Source: Streptomyces marianii (GTDB lineage: Bacteria > Actinomycetota > Actinomycetes > Streptomycetales > Streptomycetaceae). Taken from it: a stretch of 64,000 bases of DNA. A program made the position numbers and the translations under genes. Within the stretch, counting starts at the first letter, position 1; every line of letters begins with the position of its first letter. The stretch covers positions 930,001 to 994,000 of the forward strand of contig NZ_VAWE01000001.1 of assembly GCF_005795905.1 (NCBI RefSeq), given 5' to 3'. This document shows, piece by piece, positions 17,499 to 26,824 of this stretch. The notes under the pieces are model-generated. The model was given only the letters and a program-made list of their open reading frames with translations, made no database searches and had not been told where the DNA came from.

Positions 17499-17846
17499 TT
17501 GCAGATCCGAGGAAGGGTGTCCTGGTGGGACGGAAGTCTCCGTATCCGGCGGAGTTCAGGGACGATGCGTCGCGTTGTATCGCGCGGCGGGCGGGAAGCG
17601 CACGTACGGGTGGTGGCGGCGGATGTCGGGGGGAGCGGTGAGACGCTGCGGAGCTGGGTGCGTCAGGCCGACGAGCAGGCGGGCCGCCATCACGGCCGCG
17701 GCGAGCCGGCCGGAGGGAGCCGGGATGAGGAGCTGGCCCGACTGCGGGCGGAGAACGGCCGGCTGCGCAAGGCAGAGAAGGAGTGGGAGCTCGAGCGGGA
17801 GATCCTGCGCGGGGCGGCGGCGTATTTCGCGAAGGAGATGAAGTGA
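17499..17846 (+). pseudogene. IS3-family OrfA, frame-shifted
   Basis: The usable part reads VVAADVGGSGETLRSWVRQAD (helix-turn-helix), then ELARLRAENGRLRKAEKEWE and EREILRGAAAYFAKEMK, the classic IS3 OrfA leucine-zipper end. The true N-terminus (GRKSPYPAEFRDDA) is in another frame upstream of about 17575, so one frameshift has inactivated the gene. It overlaps the OrfB start by the usual four bases. Confidence 0.75.
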
Positions 17847-18207
17847 GGACCCGCCGCTGGGACTTCGTCTCCTCCCAGGCCGAGGTCTTCGGCGTTCAGC
17901 GGATATGCCGGGTCCTTCAGGTCTCGCGGTCGGGCCACTACCGGTGGATCGCCGGCGCGAAGGCCCGAGCGGAGCGACCAGGTCGCCGACGACGCCCTGA
18001 TCGCGGAGATCCGCGAGGTCCACACCGTGCACAAGGGGACGTACGGGGTGCGCCGCGTCCATGCCGAGCTGCGGGGATCGGGGCACACGGTCAACCGTAA
18101 GCGCGTCGAGCGGCTGATGCGCCTGAACCGGATCGAGGGCCGTCACCGGCGTCGGCGTAAGCGCACCACGGTCCCGGACCGGCTCGCCCGCCCGCCCCGG
18201 ACCTCGT

Positions 18208-18358
18208 CCGCCGTGACTTCTCCGCCGAGGACCTCGAAGCGGTCGCCACGGCGATCAACAACCGGCCCCGCAAGGTCCTCGGTTGGCGGACACCAGCCGA
18301 GGTCTTCGAGGAACAGCTACGCTCACTACAACAGCCCGGTGTTGCAACGACCGGTTGA
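18208..18358 (+). pseudogene. IS30-family transposase C-terminal fragment
   Basis: The frame DFSAEDLEAVATAINNRP, then RKVLGWRTPAEVFEEQL, ends in a TGA at 18358. NNRPRK-x-LGWxTPAE is the hallmark IS30 C-terminus. The fragment joins the IS3 OrfB frame at a shared FSAEDL-like stretch, which suggests recombination at microhomology. Confidence 0.65.
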
Positions 18359-18460
18359 ACTCGCCCAGTACACGTCGGCCGCATTCACGCAGGTCTGCGA
18401 CGGTTTCGGGATCCGCAGGAGCATGGGCCGGGTCGGCTCGAGCTATAACGCCCTCGCCTA

Positions 18461-19631
18461 GTGTCTCGTGATTCCGTTAGCGTTACTTGATCTTGTGTGG
18501 CAGGGTGGCTTGGTATGGAGCTCTCCGTGGAACAGGTCGCCGAGTTGCGGGAGTTGGTGAACAGCAGGGACGTGCCTGCGGATGTCGCCACGCGGGGCCG
18601 GATCGTGCTGTGGTCGGGTGAGGGGCGCCGACGCAAGGACATTGCCGAGTTGCTCGGGGTGTCGCTGCCCACCGTGGACCGCTGGAAGACCCGTTATGCC
18701 GAGCAGGGCCTGGCGGGGCTGGACGGGGAGCGTCCCGGTGGTGCACGGGAGCAGGTACCGGCCCGGGTGCGGTCCCGAGTGATCGCGCTGACGCGTATGA
18801 CACCGCCGGACGGCACGGGGCTTTCGCACTGGTCCACACGGGAGTTGGCGAAGTACCTGGAGCGGACCGAGAACGTCACCGTGTCCTGGCACTACATCGC
18901 GCGCGTCTGGCGCGAGGAGAGCCTCAAGCCGCACCGCAGTGGCACCTTCAAGATTTCGAAGGACCCGGCGTTCGCGGAGAAGGTGGCCGACGTGATCGGC
19001 CTCTACCTCGCCCCGCCGGGCGGCGCGGTGGTCCTCTCGATCGACGAGAAGACGCAGATCCAGGCGCTGGACCGAACCCAGCGGGTACTGCCCGTCGCGT
19101 TCGCGGCGAGCGAGAAGCGCACCGCCGACTACGTCCGGCACGGCACCACGAACCTGTTCGCCGCCCTGAACGTGACCACCGGCGAAGTGCTCGGCGAGTG
19201 CAGGCCGACCCGGAACGGCAAGGACTTCCTGACCTTCTTGAAGAAGGCGGTGAAACCACACGCCGGAAAGGACATCCACGTCGTCCTGGACAACCTCTCC
19301 ACGCACACCACCCCAGAGGTCAAGGAGTGGCTGGCCAAGAACCCGCACGTCCACTTCCATTTCACTCCCGTCGGCTCCTCGTGGCTGAACCAGATCGAGA
19401 TCTGGTTCGGAATCCTGACCCGGCAGTCCATCCGCCGCGGCACGTTCTCCAGCGTCAACGTCCTGATCAAGCAGATCCGCGACTACATCGACTCCTGGAA
19501 CGAGAGCGCGAAACCGTTCACCTGGACCGCGACCGCCGGCGAGGTCCTCGCCAAAGTCCGACTCGTCGCGACCAACATGAAGAAACTCGTCAATAACAAC
19601 TCGAACTGACATGAACAGGATCACGAGACAC
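18461..19631 (+). mobile_element. Intact IS630-family element with TA target duplication
   Basis: The ends are inverted: GTGTCTCGTGAT at 18461 and its complement ending at 19631. The element is flanked on both sides by TA (18459-18460 and 19632-19633), the IS630/mariner target duplication. It is 1171 bp long with one transposase gene and sits within IS3 OrfB. Confidence 0.9.
18515..19609 (+). CDS. IS630-family transposase
   Basis: This 364-residue protein starts at the ATG at 18515 (MELSVEQV), with AGGGTGG upstream; a GTG at 18497 is an alternative. It has an N-terminal helix-turn-helix (RRKDIAELLGVSLPTVDRW) and a winged second domain. The DDE domain has VVLSIDEKTQIQAL (first Asp), HVVLDNLSTHTTP (second Asp) and PVGSSWLNQIEIWFG (Glu). 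All catalytic residues are present and the frame is intact, so the element is potentially active. Confidence 0.92.
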   Translation: MELSVEQVAELRELVNSRDVPADVATRGRIVLWSGEGRRRKDIAELLGVSLPTVDRWKTRYAEQGLAGLDGERPGGAREQVPARVRSRVIALTRMTPPDGTGLSHWSTRELAKYLERTENVTVSWHYIARVWREESLKPHRSGTFKISKDPAFAEKVADVIGLYLAPPGGAVVLSIDEKTQIQALDRTQRVLPVAFAASEKRTADYVRHGTTNLFAALNVTTGEVLGECRPTRNGKDFLTFLKKAVKPHAGKDIHVVLDNLSTHTTPEVKEWLAKNPHVHFHFTPVGSSWLNQIEIWFGILTRQSIRRGTFSSVNVLIKQIRDYIDSWNESAKPFTWTATAGEVLAKVRLVATNMKKLVNNNSN

Positions 19632-19882
19632 TAGTCGTTCTGGCAGGGACTCAAGAGGGAGACGATGCACGAGAGGCTGTTCTCGACAATGCGTCAGGCG
19701 AGGCTGGAGATCTTCGAGTGGCTCACCTACTACAACGCCCGCAGACGCCACAGCGCACTCGACTACCTCTCGCCAGTGGAGTTCGATCAGCAGCATCTGC
19801 GAGCAGCTAAACTCTCAATCGCGGCATGAGCCCCTGTGTCCACACTCCGGGGGACGCCTCAAATTGAGAAGCCGCCGCTTTC

Positions 19883-19958
19883 CGGGTCGCGCCCCGCGAC
19901 CCGTATGAGGCACTGCTCCTCAACCAAGAGTGACCGGATCCCAAAGAGATCCGGTCAC
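19883..19958. terminator. Two strong hairpins
   Basis: CGGGTCGCG/CGCGACCCG (19883-19903, three-base loop) is followed by GTGACCGGATC/GATCCGGTCAC (19930-19958, seven-base loop). Both are perfect stems. They lie downstream of the minus-strand secreted-protein gene that ends at 20078 and may terminate it, although no long T-run follows. Confidence 0.6.
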
Positions 19959-20077
19959 AGCATCGAGGTGGATACTGTTCAGCCGAAGACCGAACAGCGG
20001 ACACCAACCGCGTCGGCGTCAGACGGCAAAAGCCGCATCGACGGGCCCGGCGCAGCGGGGAAGTCCGCCACCATGCC

Positions 20078-20362
20078 CTACTTCTTCGGCTGGACCGCGG
20101 GCGCCCCCTCGGAGGTGCCCGCCCGCTCCGTCTCGGAAGCGACGTGACTGGGGAGTTGCGTTATCTTCGGCGCGGGCGTGCCCTTCTTCGGTCCGGGGAC
20201 GCTCTCCACCGTACCCTTCTTCGTCTCGGGGACAGTCTGGGTCGTCGCGGTGGTCGTGCCGGTGGTCGTGCTGGTAGTTGCCGCGCTGGCCATTGCGGAA
20301 CTTCCGAACACAAGCGCCCCACCAGCGGCAGCAGCAACCGCTGTCTTGGTCAGACGGTTCAT
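20078..20362 (-). CDS. Small secreted Thr-rich protein
   Basis: The 94-residue peptide starts at the ATG at 20362 behind an AAAGGAA site. It has a clear signal peptide (MNRLTKTAVAAAAGGALVFG, cleavage after ASA near residue 28). The mature chain of about 66 residues begins with a Thr-rich run, continues with repeated K-K-G-T and P-G-P-K-K motifs, and ends in Lys-Lys. It has no cysteine and no domain and looks disordered. It may be an exported peptide or cell-wall-associated protein. The function is unknown. Confidence 0.65.
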   Translation of the reverse strand: MNRLTKTAVAAAAGGALVFGSSAMASAATTSTTTGTTTATTQTVPETKKGTVESVPGPKKGTPAPKITQLPSHVASETERAGTSEGAPAVQPKK

Positions 20363-20674
20363 GACTATTCCTTTCCTCAGCGGGGAGTGAGTCCTGGCTT
20401 CAGTGATCCGGGACTCCGGACAGCACTCCGGTAGACACAGAGGACCGGAGAGCCGCCACATGGCCGCCTCCGCACACACTGTGACCAGACCCGGTGGAGC
20501 AGGCTTCGTCGCACCCAATGTCACCGGCGTTCGCAGCAGCGCTCGAGAGGCGATGGCTCAAATATGGCCCACCTCATGCACCGCTCGATATCCGCCAGTC
20601 GGCCCCCCACCGGGGGGAAGCAAGCTCCCCCCACCGGGGGGAAGCAAGCTCCCCCGACCGGGGGAAGCCGTCAC
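20363..20674. other. Intergenic region with G/C-hairpin repeats
   Basis: No gene is supported between the small secreted-protein start and the ISL3 remnant. The stretch holds the secreted-protein promoter and the 24-bp repeats at 20603-20670. Confidence 0.5.
20603..20670. repeat. 24-bp tandem repeats forming C6/G6 hairpins
   Basis: Two perfect 24-base units (20603-20626 and 20627-20650) and a diverged third each contain CCCCCC-ACC-GGGGGG, followed by AAGCAAGCT. Each unit can fold alone into a six-pair all-G/C hairpin. Confidence 0.85.
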
Positions 20675-20789
20675 CTACGTGCCCAATGCCGAGGGCTGGC
20701 TGTACACCTGGCGATCATCTGGCATGCGATCCGTTTGATCTTGGTGCCGATGCACTCGGCAGGGCCGTTTGCCGTACGGAAGCGGAGCT

Positions 20790-21005
20790 CGTGCTTGTAT
20801 CGGCCGTACGGCCGGGGAGCACGTGGATCGCTCGTGGGGCTCGGCATCGGTGATCACGATGGCATAGCGGTGCCCCCCGGGCGCAGTGTGAAGTCGTCGA
20901 CGTCGATCACACGAGGCACCCGCCCGGTCGGCAACGGGATCCGCAGCAGGGCCGTACGCAGGTGCGGCGTCTCTGAAGTTGAGGCCCGCAAGACGGGAGG
21001 GAGTG
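20790..21005 (-). pseudogene. ISL3-family transposase fragment
   Basis: The minus-strand frame contains LRIPLPTGRVPRVIDVDDFTL, then GGHRYAIVITDAE, which matches the first catalytic Asp region of ISL3 transposases (RVLGVDDFA...YGT...D). Nothing recognisable survives on either side. The sequence between it and the molybdenum hydroxylase stop at 21064 holds no gene. Confidence 0.5.
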
Positions 21006-21063
21006 CGGTGTGGGCTCGTGGCCGGCGCGGTGTGTCGACGTATGCGGCGAGACCCCCCGACCG

Positions 21064-23250
21064 TCATCCCCCGGCGAGTTCGGGACCTGCGTCCTTTGGA
21101 CCCCGCGTGCGGGTCTGTGGACCCTCGCGTCCTGCCATGGCGGCGACCAGTACGCGGTCGGGTCGGATTGGCAGGTTCCGGTGCCGCACGCCGGTCGCGT
21201 GCCAGACGGCGTTTGCGATCGCCGCGGCGGCGCCCACGATCCCCAGCTCGCCTATGCCTTTGATCCCCACAGGGTCGTCGGGATCCGTATCGTCCACCCA
21301 GTCGGCCTCGACGTCCGGCACATCCGCATGAGTCGCTACGTGGTAGTTCGCGAGATCGGGGCCTATCTGACCGCCGGTGGCCCGGTCTCTGACCGCCTCC
21401 TCGTGAAGGGCCATGGAGATGCCCCAGGTCATCCCGCCGACGAGCTGGCTCCGCGCCGTCAGCGGGTTGACGATCCGGCCCGCCGCGAAAATGCCGAGCA
21501 TGCGCCGTACCCGTACCTCACCGGTGGCCGTGTCCACGGCCACCTCCGCGAACTGCGCTCCGAACGAATGCCGTTCCTTCGGCGGTAGAGCGGCGACCTC
21601 CGCGGAGGTGTCCGCGCGCGCCGTGATCCCTTCGGGCGGGATGATCCCGTCCCGGCTCAAATGCTTCCTCAGCCTGCGTGCCGCCATCGTGACCGCCCAG
21701 GACCAGGAACGGGTTCCCATGGAGCCACCGGCGATCACCGCCGGGCCGAAGTCGCTGTCCCCTATGAGGACGCGCACGTGCTCCGGCGCCACCTCCAGTG
21801 CGTCGGCGGCAACGAGGGTGAGCGCGGTGCGTGCTCCGGTCCCGATGTCGGACGCGGTGATCCGTATGGTGAAGGTGCCGTCCGCCTCGGCCGTCGCGGA
21901 GGCCGTGGAGGGTGCGACTCCTGCGGGGTAGATGGCCCCGGCCGTGCCGGTCCCCAGTACCCAGTGCCCCTCGCGTCGCAGGCCGGGACGCGGGTCGCGG
22001 TCCGGCCAGCCGAACCTGCGGGCTCCCTCGGCGAAGCAGGCGAGCAGATTGTGGTTGCTGAACGGCAGTCCGGACAGGGGTCCTGCGGCAGGGAGGTTTC
22101 GGGTGCGCAGCACGATGGGGTCCACGCCGCACTTTTCGGCGAGTTCGTCGAGTGCGGACTCCAGGGCGAAAGAGCCGGGGGCCATGCCCGGCGCGCGCAT
22201 CCAGGTCGGGGTGGGAACGTCGAGCCGTACGACCCGGTTACGGGTGTGGTGCGCGCCGGCGTCGTACATCCGCCACCCCACCTCGGAGCTCGGCTCGACG
22301 AACTCGTACTCGGTCGACGTCATGCTCAACGCGTCGTGCTGCACGGCGAGCAATCGTCCCTCAAGGTCGGAGCCGAGCCTGATCCGTTGTGCGGTGGGAC
22401 TCCGGTATCCGGTCAGCGAAAACATCTGACGGCGGGTCAATGCCACTCTGACAGGGCGCCGTACCACCGTCGTGGCCATCACTGCGGCCACTTGGTGCGC
22501 ACGCAAACCTTTCGATCCGAACCCACCTCCGACATGCTCCGAACGCACGTGCACCTTGGCTGGATCCATGGAGAACAACATCGCGAGGCCGTGCGCGACC
22601 CACAGGCTCCCCTGGTTGGAGTCGACGACCTCGAGCCTGTCGCCGTCCCAGAGTGCGGTCGCGGCATGGGGCTCCATCATGCCGTGGTGCTCCTCGGCGG
22701 TCGTGTACAGCTCGTCGACGAGGACCGGGGACGCTGCGAGTGCGGACTCCAGGTCTCCTTTCCGTGCCACCCCCGACGGCATGAGGGGGGTGTCCGCCGC
22801 GTAGGCGTCCGGGTGTTCGGCGGAGAACGCGACGTCGTGCGGCTCCTGCTCGTAGTGGATCACCAGTGACTCGACCGCCTCTCGAGCCTGCTCGGCGGTC
22901 GTGGCGACGACCAGTGCCACCGGCCAGCCGACATGGGGCACCCGGTCGTGCTGGAACAGAGCGACGGTCGGGTCCGGGGGCACACTCAGCACGTCGGAGT
23001 AGTTCTTCTCCACGCGTGGAGCGTTGCCGTGATGCAGGACGGCCAGCACGCCGGGCATCGCAGCGACGGCAGCGGCCTGGACGGAGCGGATGCGGCCGCG
23101 GGCGACGGTGGACAGCGCCAGTGCGCCGTGCGCGAGCTCGGGGAAGGAGAAGTCCCCGGCGTAGCGGGCTGCCCCCGTGACCTTGTCCCGGCCGTCCACC
23201 CGGATGTACGGGGTGCCGACACGACCCCTCGCCGTTTTCACCGCTGTCAT
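21064..23250 (-). CDS. Molybdenum-cofactor subunit of an aldehyde/xanthine oxidoreductase
   Basis: This 728-residue large subunit is of the molybdenum hydroxylase family. N-terminal Ald_Xan_dh domain: RVDGRDKVTGAARYAGD. Moco-binding domain landmarks are EEHHGMMEPHAATALWD, GGGFGSKGLRAHQ, WMRAPGMAPGSFALESA, and the C-terminal GIKGIGELGIVGAAAAI with the conserved catalytic Glu. It uses a molybdopterin cytosine dinucleotide cofactor to hydroxylate aldehydes or heterocycles. It starts inside the ATGA overlap with the FAD-subunit gene and is the last of three genes. The substrate is not determined by sequence. The operon is closest in layout to PaoABC. Confidence 0.88.
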   Translation of the reverse strand: MTAVKTARGRVGTPYIRVDGRDKVTGAARYAGDFSFPELAHGALALSTVARGRIRSVQAAAVAAMPGVLAVLHHGNAPRVEKNYSDVLSVPPDPTVALFQHDRVPHVGWPVALVVATTAEQAREAVESLVIHYEQEPHDVAFSAEHPDAYAADTPLMPSGVARKGDLESALAASPVLVDELYTTAEEHHGMMEPHAATALWDGDRLEVVDSNQGSLWVAHGLAMLFSMDPAKVHVRSEHVGGGFGSKGLRAHQVAAVMATTVVRRPVRVALTRRQMFSLTGYRSPTAQRIRLGSDLEGRLLAVQHDALSMTSTEYEFVEPSSEVGWRMYDAGAHHTRNRVVRLDVPTPTWMRAPGMAPGSFALESALDELAEKCGVDPIVLRTRNLPAAGPLSGLPFSNHNLLACFAEGARRFGWPDRDPRPGLRREGHWVLGTGTAGAIYPAGVAPSTASATAEADGTFTIRITASDIGTGARTALTLVAADALEVAPEHVRVLIGDSDFGPAVIAGGSMGTRSWSWAVTMAARRLRKHLSRDGIIPPEGITARADTSAEVAALPPKERHSFGAQFAEVAVDTATGEVRVRRMLGIFAAGRIVNPLTARSQLVGGMTWGISMALHEEAVRDRATGGQIGPDLANYHVATHADVPDVEADWVDDTDPDDPVGIKGIGELGIVGAAAAIANAVWHATGVRHRNLPIRPDRVLVAAMAGREGPQTRTRGPKDAGPELAGG

Positions 23251-24239
23251 CGTGAGGCCTCCTCGGTGATTTCCGTCAGCACAGCCACCACGAGGTTGCG
23301 CATCAGGGTCACCTTGTACCCGTTGTGGGGAAGCGGCCGGGCGGCGGCCAGTTCGGCGTCAGCGGCGGCGGCGAACGACGCGGGCTCCGCCGGCGCCCCG
23401 GCCAGTTGCCGTTCGGCCTTGCGGGCATGCCAGGGGCGGGAGGCGACCGCGCCGAAGGCGAGGCGCACATCACGTACGACATGGTCCTGCACGTCGAGTG
23501 CGGCGACGACCGAGCCGATCGCGAACGCGTAGGAGGCACGCTCGCGTACCTTCCGGAACCTCGAGTGCGCGGCGAGCGGTGCGGGCGGCAGGGTGACTCC
23601 CGTGACCAGCGCTCCGGGCGGGAGAGCGGTCTCGCGGTGGGGGGTGTCCCTCACGGGCAGGTAGAACTCGGTGAACGGAAGTTCTCCGGGACCTTGGCTC
23701 GTCTGGTACGAGACGACTGCGTCGAACGCCGTCAGCGCGACGGTCAGGTCCGACGGGTGGACGGCCGCACAGGATTCGGAGGCGCCCAGGATCGCGTGAT
23801 TGTGGTGATCACCCTCGATGGCCGGGCAGCCGCTGCCCGGGACTCGCTTGTTGCAGGGTGTTGTGATGTCGTTGAAGTAGGCGCAACGGGTGCGCTGGAG
23901 CAGGTTCCCACCGACCGTGGCCATGTTGCGGAGCTGTCCGGAGGCTCCCGCAAGGACCGCCTGGGCCAGTGCCGGATACCGGCGGCGGACTTCGGGATGT
24001 GCAGCGAGGTCGCTGTTGACGATGGCCGCGCCGATGTGGAGGCCGCCGTCCGGCGTCACTTCGATTCTGTCGAGAGGCAGTCGACTGACGTCGACGAGCA
24101 TGGTGGGCCGCTCGACGCCGGCTTTCACCAGGTCGACGAGGTTGGTACCGCCGCCGAGGAAGCGCGCGTCCGGGTGGGCTCCAAGTACAGCGACCGCGTC
24201 CGATGGATCGGTTGCGCGATGATAGCCGAACTCTCTCAT
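23247..24239 (-). CDS. FAD subunit of the aldehyde oxidoreductase, with extra Cys cluster
   Basis: This 330-residue CoxM/PaoB-type subunit has FAD-binding motifs FLGGGTNLVDLVKAGV and NMATVGGNLLQRTRCAYF. After TVGGNL it has a Cys-rich insert, CAYFNDITTPCNKRVPGSGC. In E. coli PaoB an insert of this kind binds a [4Fe-4S] cluster. Electrons would pass from Moco through the 2Fe-2S centres to FAD and then to an acceptor. The gene overlaps both neighbours by four bases. Confidence 0.88.
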   Translation of the reverse strand: MREFGYHRATDPSDAVAVLGAHPDARFLGGGTNLVDLVKAGVERPTMLVDVSRLPLDRIEVTPDGGLHIGAAIVNSDLAAHPEVRRRYPALAQAVLAGASGQLRNMATVGGNLLQRTRCAYFNDITTPCNKRVPGSGCPAIEGDHHNHAILGASESCAAVHPSDLTVALTAFDAVVSYQTSQGPGELPFTEFYLPVRDTPHRETALPPGALVTGVTLPPAPLAAHSRFRKVRERASYAFAIGSVVAALDVQDHVVRDVRLAFGAVASRPWHARKAERQLAGAPAEPASFAAAADAELAAARPLPHNGYKVTLMRNLVVAVLTEITEEASR

Positions 24240-24802
24240 CCCGCCTCCCCCGCCTCGGCTCTCGGGTTCTCCCCGTCCTGTCGGGCAGCGCGTGCGATGG
24301 CATCGACGATCGACGCGTAGGCGCCGCAGCGACAGAGATTGCCGCTCATCCGCTCGCGGATCTCGTCGGCGTTCAGGATCGGCTGTCCGGCCTCGGGACG
24401 GACGTCACGGGTGACGGCGCTCGGCCAGCCCGCAGCCTGCTCATCGAGCACCGCCACCGCCGAGCAGATCTGCCCCGGCGTGCAGTAGCCACACTGGTAG
24501 CCGTCGAAGTCGAGGAAGGCCTGCTGTACCGGGTGAAGCCGCTCGCCGTCGGCCAGGCCCTCGATCGTGGTGATGTCACATCCCTCGGCCGCCACCGCCA
24601 GTCGCAGGCAGGAGAGCGTCCGGCGTCCGTTGGTCAGGACCGTGCAGGCGCCGCACTGCCCGTGGTCGCAGCCCTTCTTGGTGCCGGTCAGACCGAGATG
24701 TTCCCGCAGTACGTCGAGCAGGCTGGTACGGTGGTCCACGATCAGCTCATGGTCTTCGCCGTTGATGTGCAAGGCGATGACGCTGGATGTCGACAGGGAC
24801 AC
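24236..24802 (-). CDS. 2Fe-2S subunit of the aldehyde oxidoreductase
   Basis: This 188-residue subunit starts at a GTG at 24802 behind GAAAGGAAG. The longer ATG frame upstream lacks a ribosome-binding site. The first ferredoxin-like cluster motif is GCDHGQCGACTVLTNG with C further on (LSCL). The second, helical domain has YQCGYCTPGQICSA and GNLCRCGAY. It heads the three-gene operon. There is no clear Tat signal, so the enzyme is probably cytoplasmic, unlike periplasmic PaoABC. Confidence 0.88.
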   Translation of the reverse strand: MSLSTSSVIALHINGEDHELIVDHRTSLLDVLREHLGLTGTKKGCDHGQCGACTVLTNGRRTLSCLRLAVAAEGCDITTIEGLADGERLHPVQQAFLDFDGYQCGYCTPGQICSAVAVLDEQAAGWPSAVTRDVRPEAGQPILNADEIRERMSGNLCRCGAYASIVDAIARAARQDGENPRAEAGEAG

Positions 24803-25089
24803 GGTCAGCTTCCTTTCGCGCAGCCGGCACATCGAGAGCCCCGGCGGACGAAAGGGCCAGACGACGAGAACAGCGGCGCGGCCGGCGCGGAACCGGTACA
24901 AGAAGCTCACCGGTCAGGCAACCTCTCCGCCTTCGACCGACCCAGGGAGGAATTACCTACCCTTACCGGACATCCATGGTGGAGCTATCGTCATTCAGAC
25001 ACACTAGCATTCCGAATTCCCCCGTCCAATCGGCATCGCGCCGGCTCCAGAGTGTGACTCGCGGGTACGGCCGGGACGTGAGCTGCGGG

Positions 25090-25775
25090 AAGTCGCCTCA
25101 CCGCGCTGCCGTGCTCGGCCGGGACGGCCCTCGACGGGGCGGGTGGTGGCCGCGATGGATCAATGGCATGTGCTGCTGCCGGACCGGCTGCCGGCCTATA
25201 TCAGCGCCCCGAGCAGTACGCGGCGAACCTGGCCCGCCTGCAGGCCAACCGAACCACCGCCGCCGCCCCCGGCGCTCCGCGGGGCGGATCGGCCCTGCTC
25301 GCCGGGCTGCTGCGCTGCGGTGTCTGCGGCGGGCACAAGATTGCCTCCCAGTATCACCGGCACGGCCCGCATCCGGTCACTCACCGGTATACGTGCGCCT
25401 ATGAGCCGGTCAACTACGGCACCGGGAAGCCGTGCCAGACCATCGCCGGGCCGCCGCTGGATGCACATGCGGTCACCCAGGTGATGCAGGCCATCGCCCC
25501 GGCGGGACTGGAGGTGTCGCTGCGGTCCGCCGAACAGGACGAGGCCGAACGTGCGATGCTGGACCGGTTGTGGCACCAGCGGGTCAAACGCGCCCGCATC
25601 GGGAGGCCGCGCTGGCCGAACAGGCCCAGGTGGAGGCCGACCACCAGCGGTTTCGTGAGATCCGCCCGGCAGTGCTAAGCAGCGCCGAGCGTGAGGCCAT
25701 CGCCACGCTGGCGGCCGATCTACCTCGACTATGGGCGAATCCGGCGGTGACCACCGCCGAACGCAGGGAGCTGCT
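25090..25775 (+). pseudogene. Large serine recombinase remnant
   Basis: The surviving middle and C-terminal parts read EQYAANLARLQANRTTAA, LAGLLRCGVCGGHKIASQ and HRYTCAYEPVNYGTGKPCQ (recombinase zinc-ribbon). They continue with GLEVSLRSAEQDEAERAMLD. A shift near 25590 is followed by the coiled-coil and REIRPAVLSSAEREAIATLA. The N-terminal catalytic domain is missing and there are at least two frameshifts. Confidence 0.7.
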
Positions 25776-25849
25776 GCGATCACGCCAAGACCCGCTGGCA
25801 GGCACCCATCCCACCCGAACCCCACAACGACACAGAGGAGCAAGGGCCA

Positions 25850-26824
25850 TGAAAGTCCGTCCCGACATGGGGCGCACTACGGGTGGCACTCCTCAAGGCT
25901 CCAGCGGACACCGGCGACGCGGACCAGTTCGGACAGGGGCACTTCGGTGGGTGACCAGCACAGGTAGAAGGCGAGTTCGCCGGTGGACCGGTTGCGGCGG
26001 ACGAGCAGGGGCGGTGGCTGCCGATGCCGATGTGGACCCAGACCCAGTCGTAGTACCGCGGTCCTTTCGCACCGTTGCCGGCGCTCTGGCGGTGCCAGAC
26101 AGAGGCGGGCAGGCGACTCGCGACGGTATCGGCACGGACAAGGGTGCGGCCCGTGTTGATCCTCACCCGGGTCGAGCAGGCGACGGCCATCACGTAGCCG
26201 ATGCCGCGTACCTCGAGGGCGGTGCGAAGCTGGGGGTCCTGGCCGTAGGCTTCGTCGCCGGTTACCCAGGAGGCGGTGATCCCGGCGTCCGGCGTGGCGG
26301 CGATCATCCCCGAGGCCAGACGGGGCTTGGTGGCGAACTGCACCGTCTCAGGTATCCCGGCCGCGCTGCGGCGTTCCAGATCACCCGACCAGGAGTGCTC
26401 GGGCAGGTGAGAGCCGTCGGTCGATCAGGGCCCGGCCCCGGCTGGTGGCCAGGGCGAGGAACACGCCGACCTGGGCGTTCTCGATGCGTCCCGCGATGCC
26501 GGTGTACTGGCTCTGCACTCCCACCGAGGACTGACCCTTCTTCAGGAAGCCGGTCTCGTCGACGACGAGAACACTGCCGTCGACGTCGAGGTGTTCGGCG
26601 GCGTAGGCACGCAGGTCGTCGCGGACGGCATCGGCGTCCGAGCGGACGGAGCGCAGCAAGCGTTGCATCGGCCCAGGCCGGGCAAGGCCGGCCTGTTCGG
26701 CCAGTTGCCAGCAGTTCTTCCGCTCGACGCTCGACAGTAGTCCGAGCAGGTAGGCGCGGGCCGCAGCCCGGGGTTCAACTCGCCCGAACCGGACCGCGAT
26801 CCGCGCCATAACCTGATCGAACAT
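25850..26824 (-). pseudogene. IS701-family transposase, frame-shifted and truncated
   Basis: It begins [20 protein letters not shown] and continues [40 protein letters not shown] and [21 protein letters not shown] frameshift near 26385 moves it to QFATKPRLASGMIAA, WVTGDEAYGQDPQLRTALEV and GPRYYDWVWVHIG. Another shift follows before the end, where the sequence stops without the terminal domain. The catalytic DE...GDE residues remain, but the gene is broken. Confidence 0.8.

Larger units (their letters stand above)
17843..19829 (+). pseudogene. IS3-family OrfB, interrupted
   Basis: OrfB begins MRTRRWDFVSSQAEVFGVQR. After a frameshift near 17965 it continues EIREVHTVHKGTYGVRRVHA and VNRKRVERLMRLNRIEG. 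At about 18225 it switches to an IS30-type tail, and at 18363 it resumes as QVCDGFGIRRSMGRVGSSYNALA. The IS630 element then splits it. The rest, SFWQGLKRETMHERLFSTM and WLTYYNARRRHSALDYLSP, follows at 19634 to the stop at 19829. The first catalytic Asp segments are lost. Confidence 0.75.
17459..19861 (+). mobile_element. IS3-family element disrupted by IS630 and an IS30 fragment
   Basis: Inverted ends match closely: TGAGGTGCCCCCGGTGGTGT from 17459 and TGAGGCGTCCCCCGGAGTGT read inward from 19861. Between them lie a frame-shifted OrfA, a broken OrfB, an IS30 C-terminal fragment and a complete IS630 element. No clear target duplication is visible at the outer ends. Confidence 0.75.
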
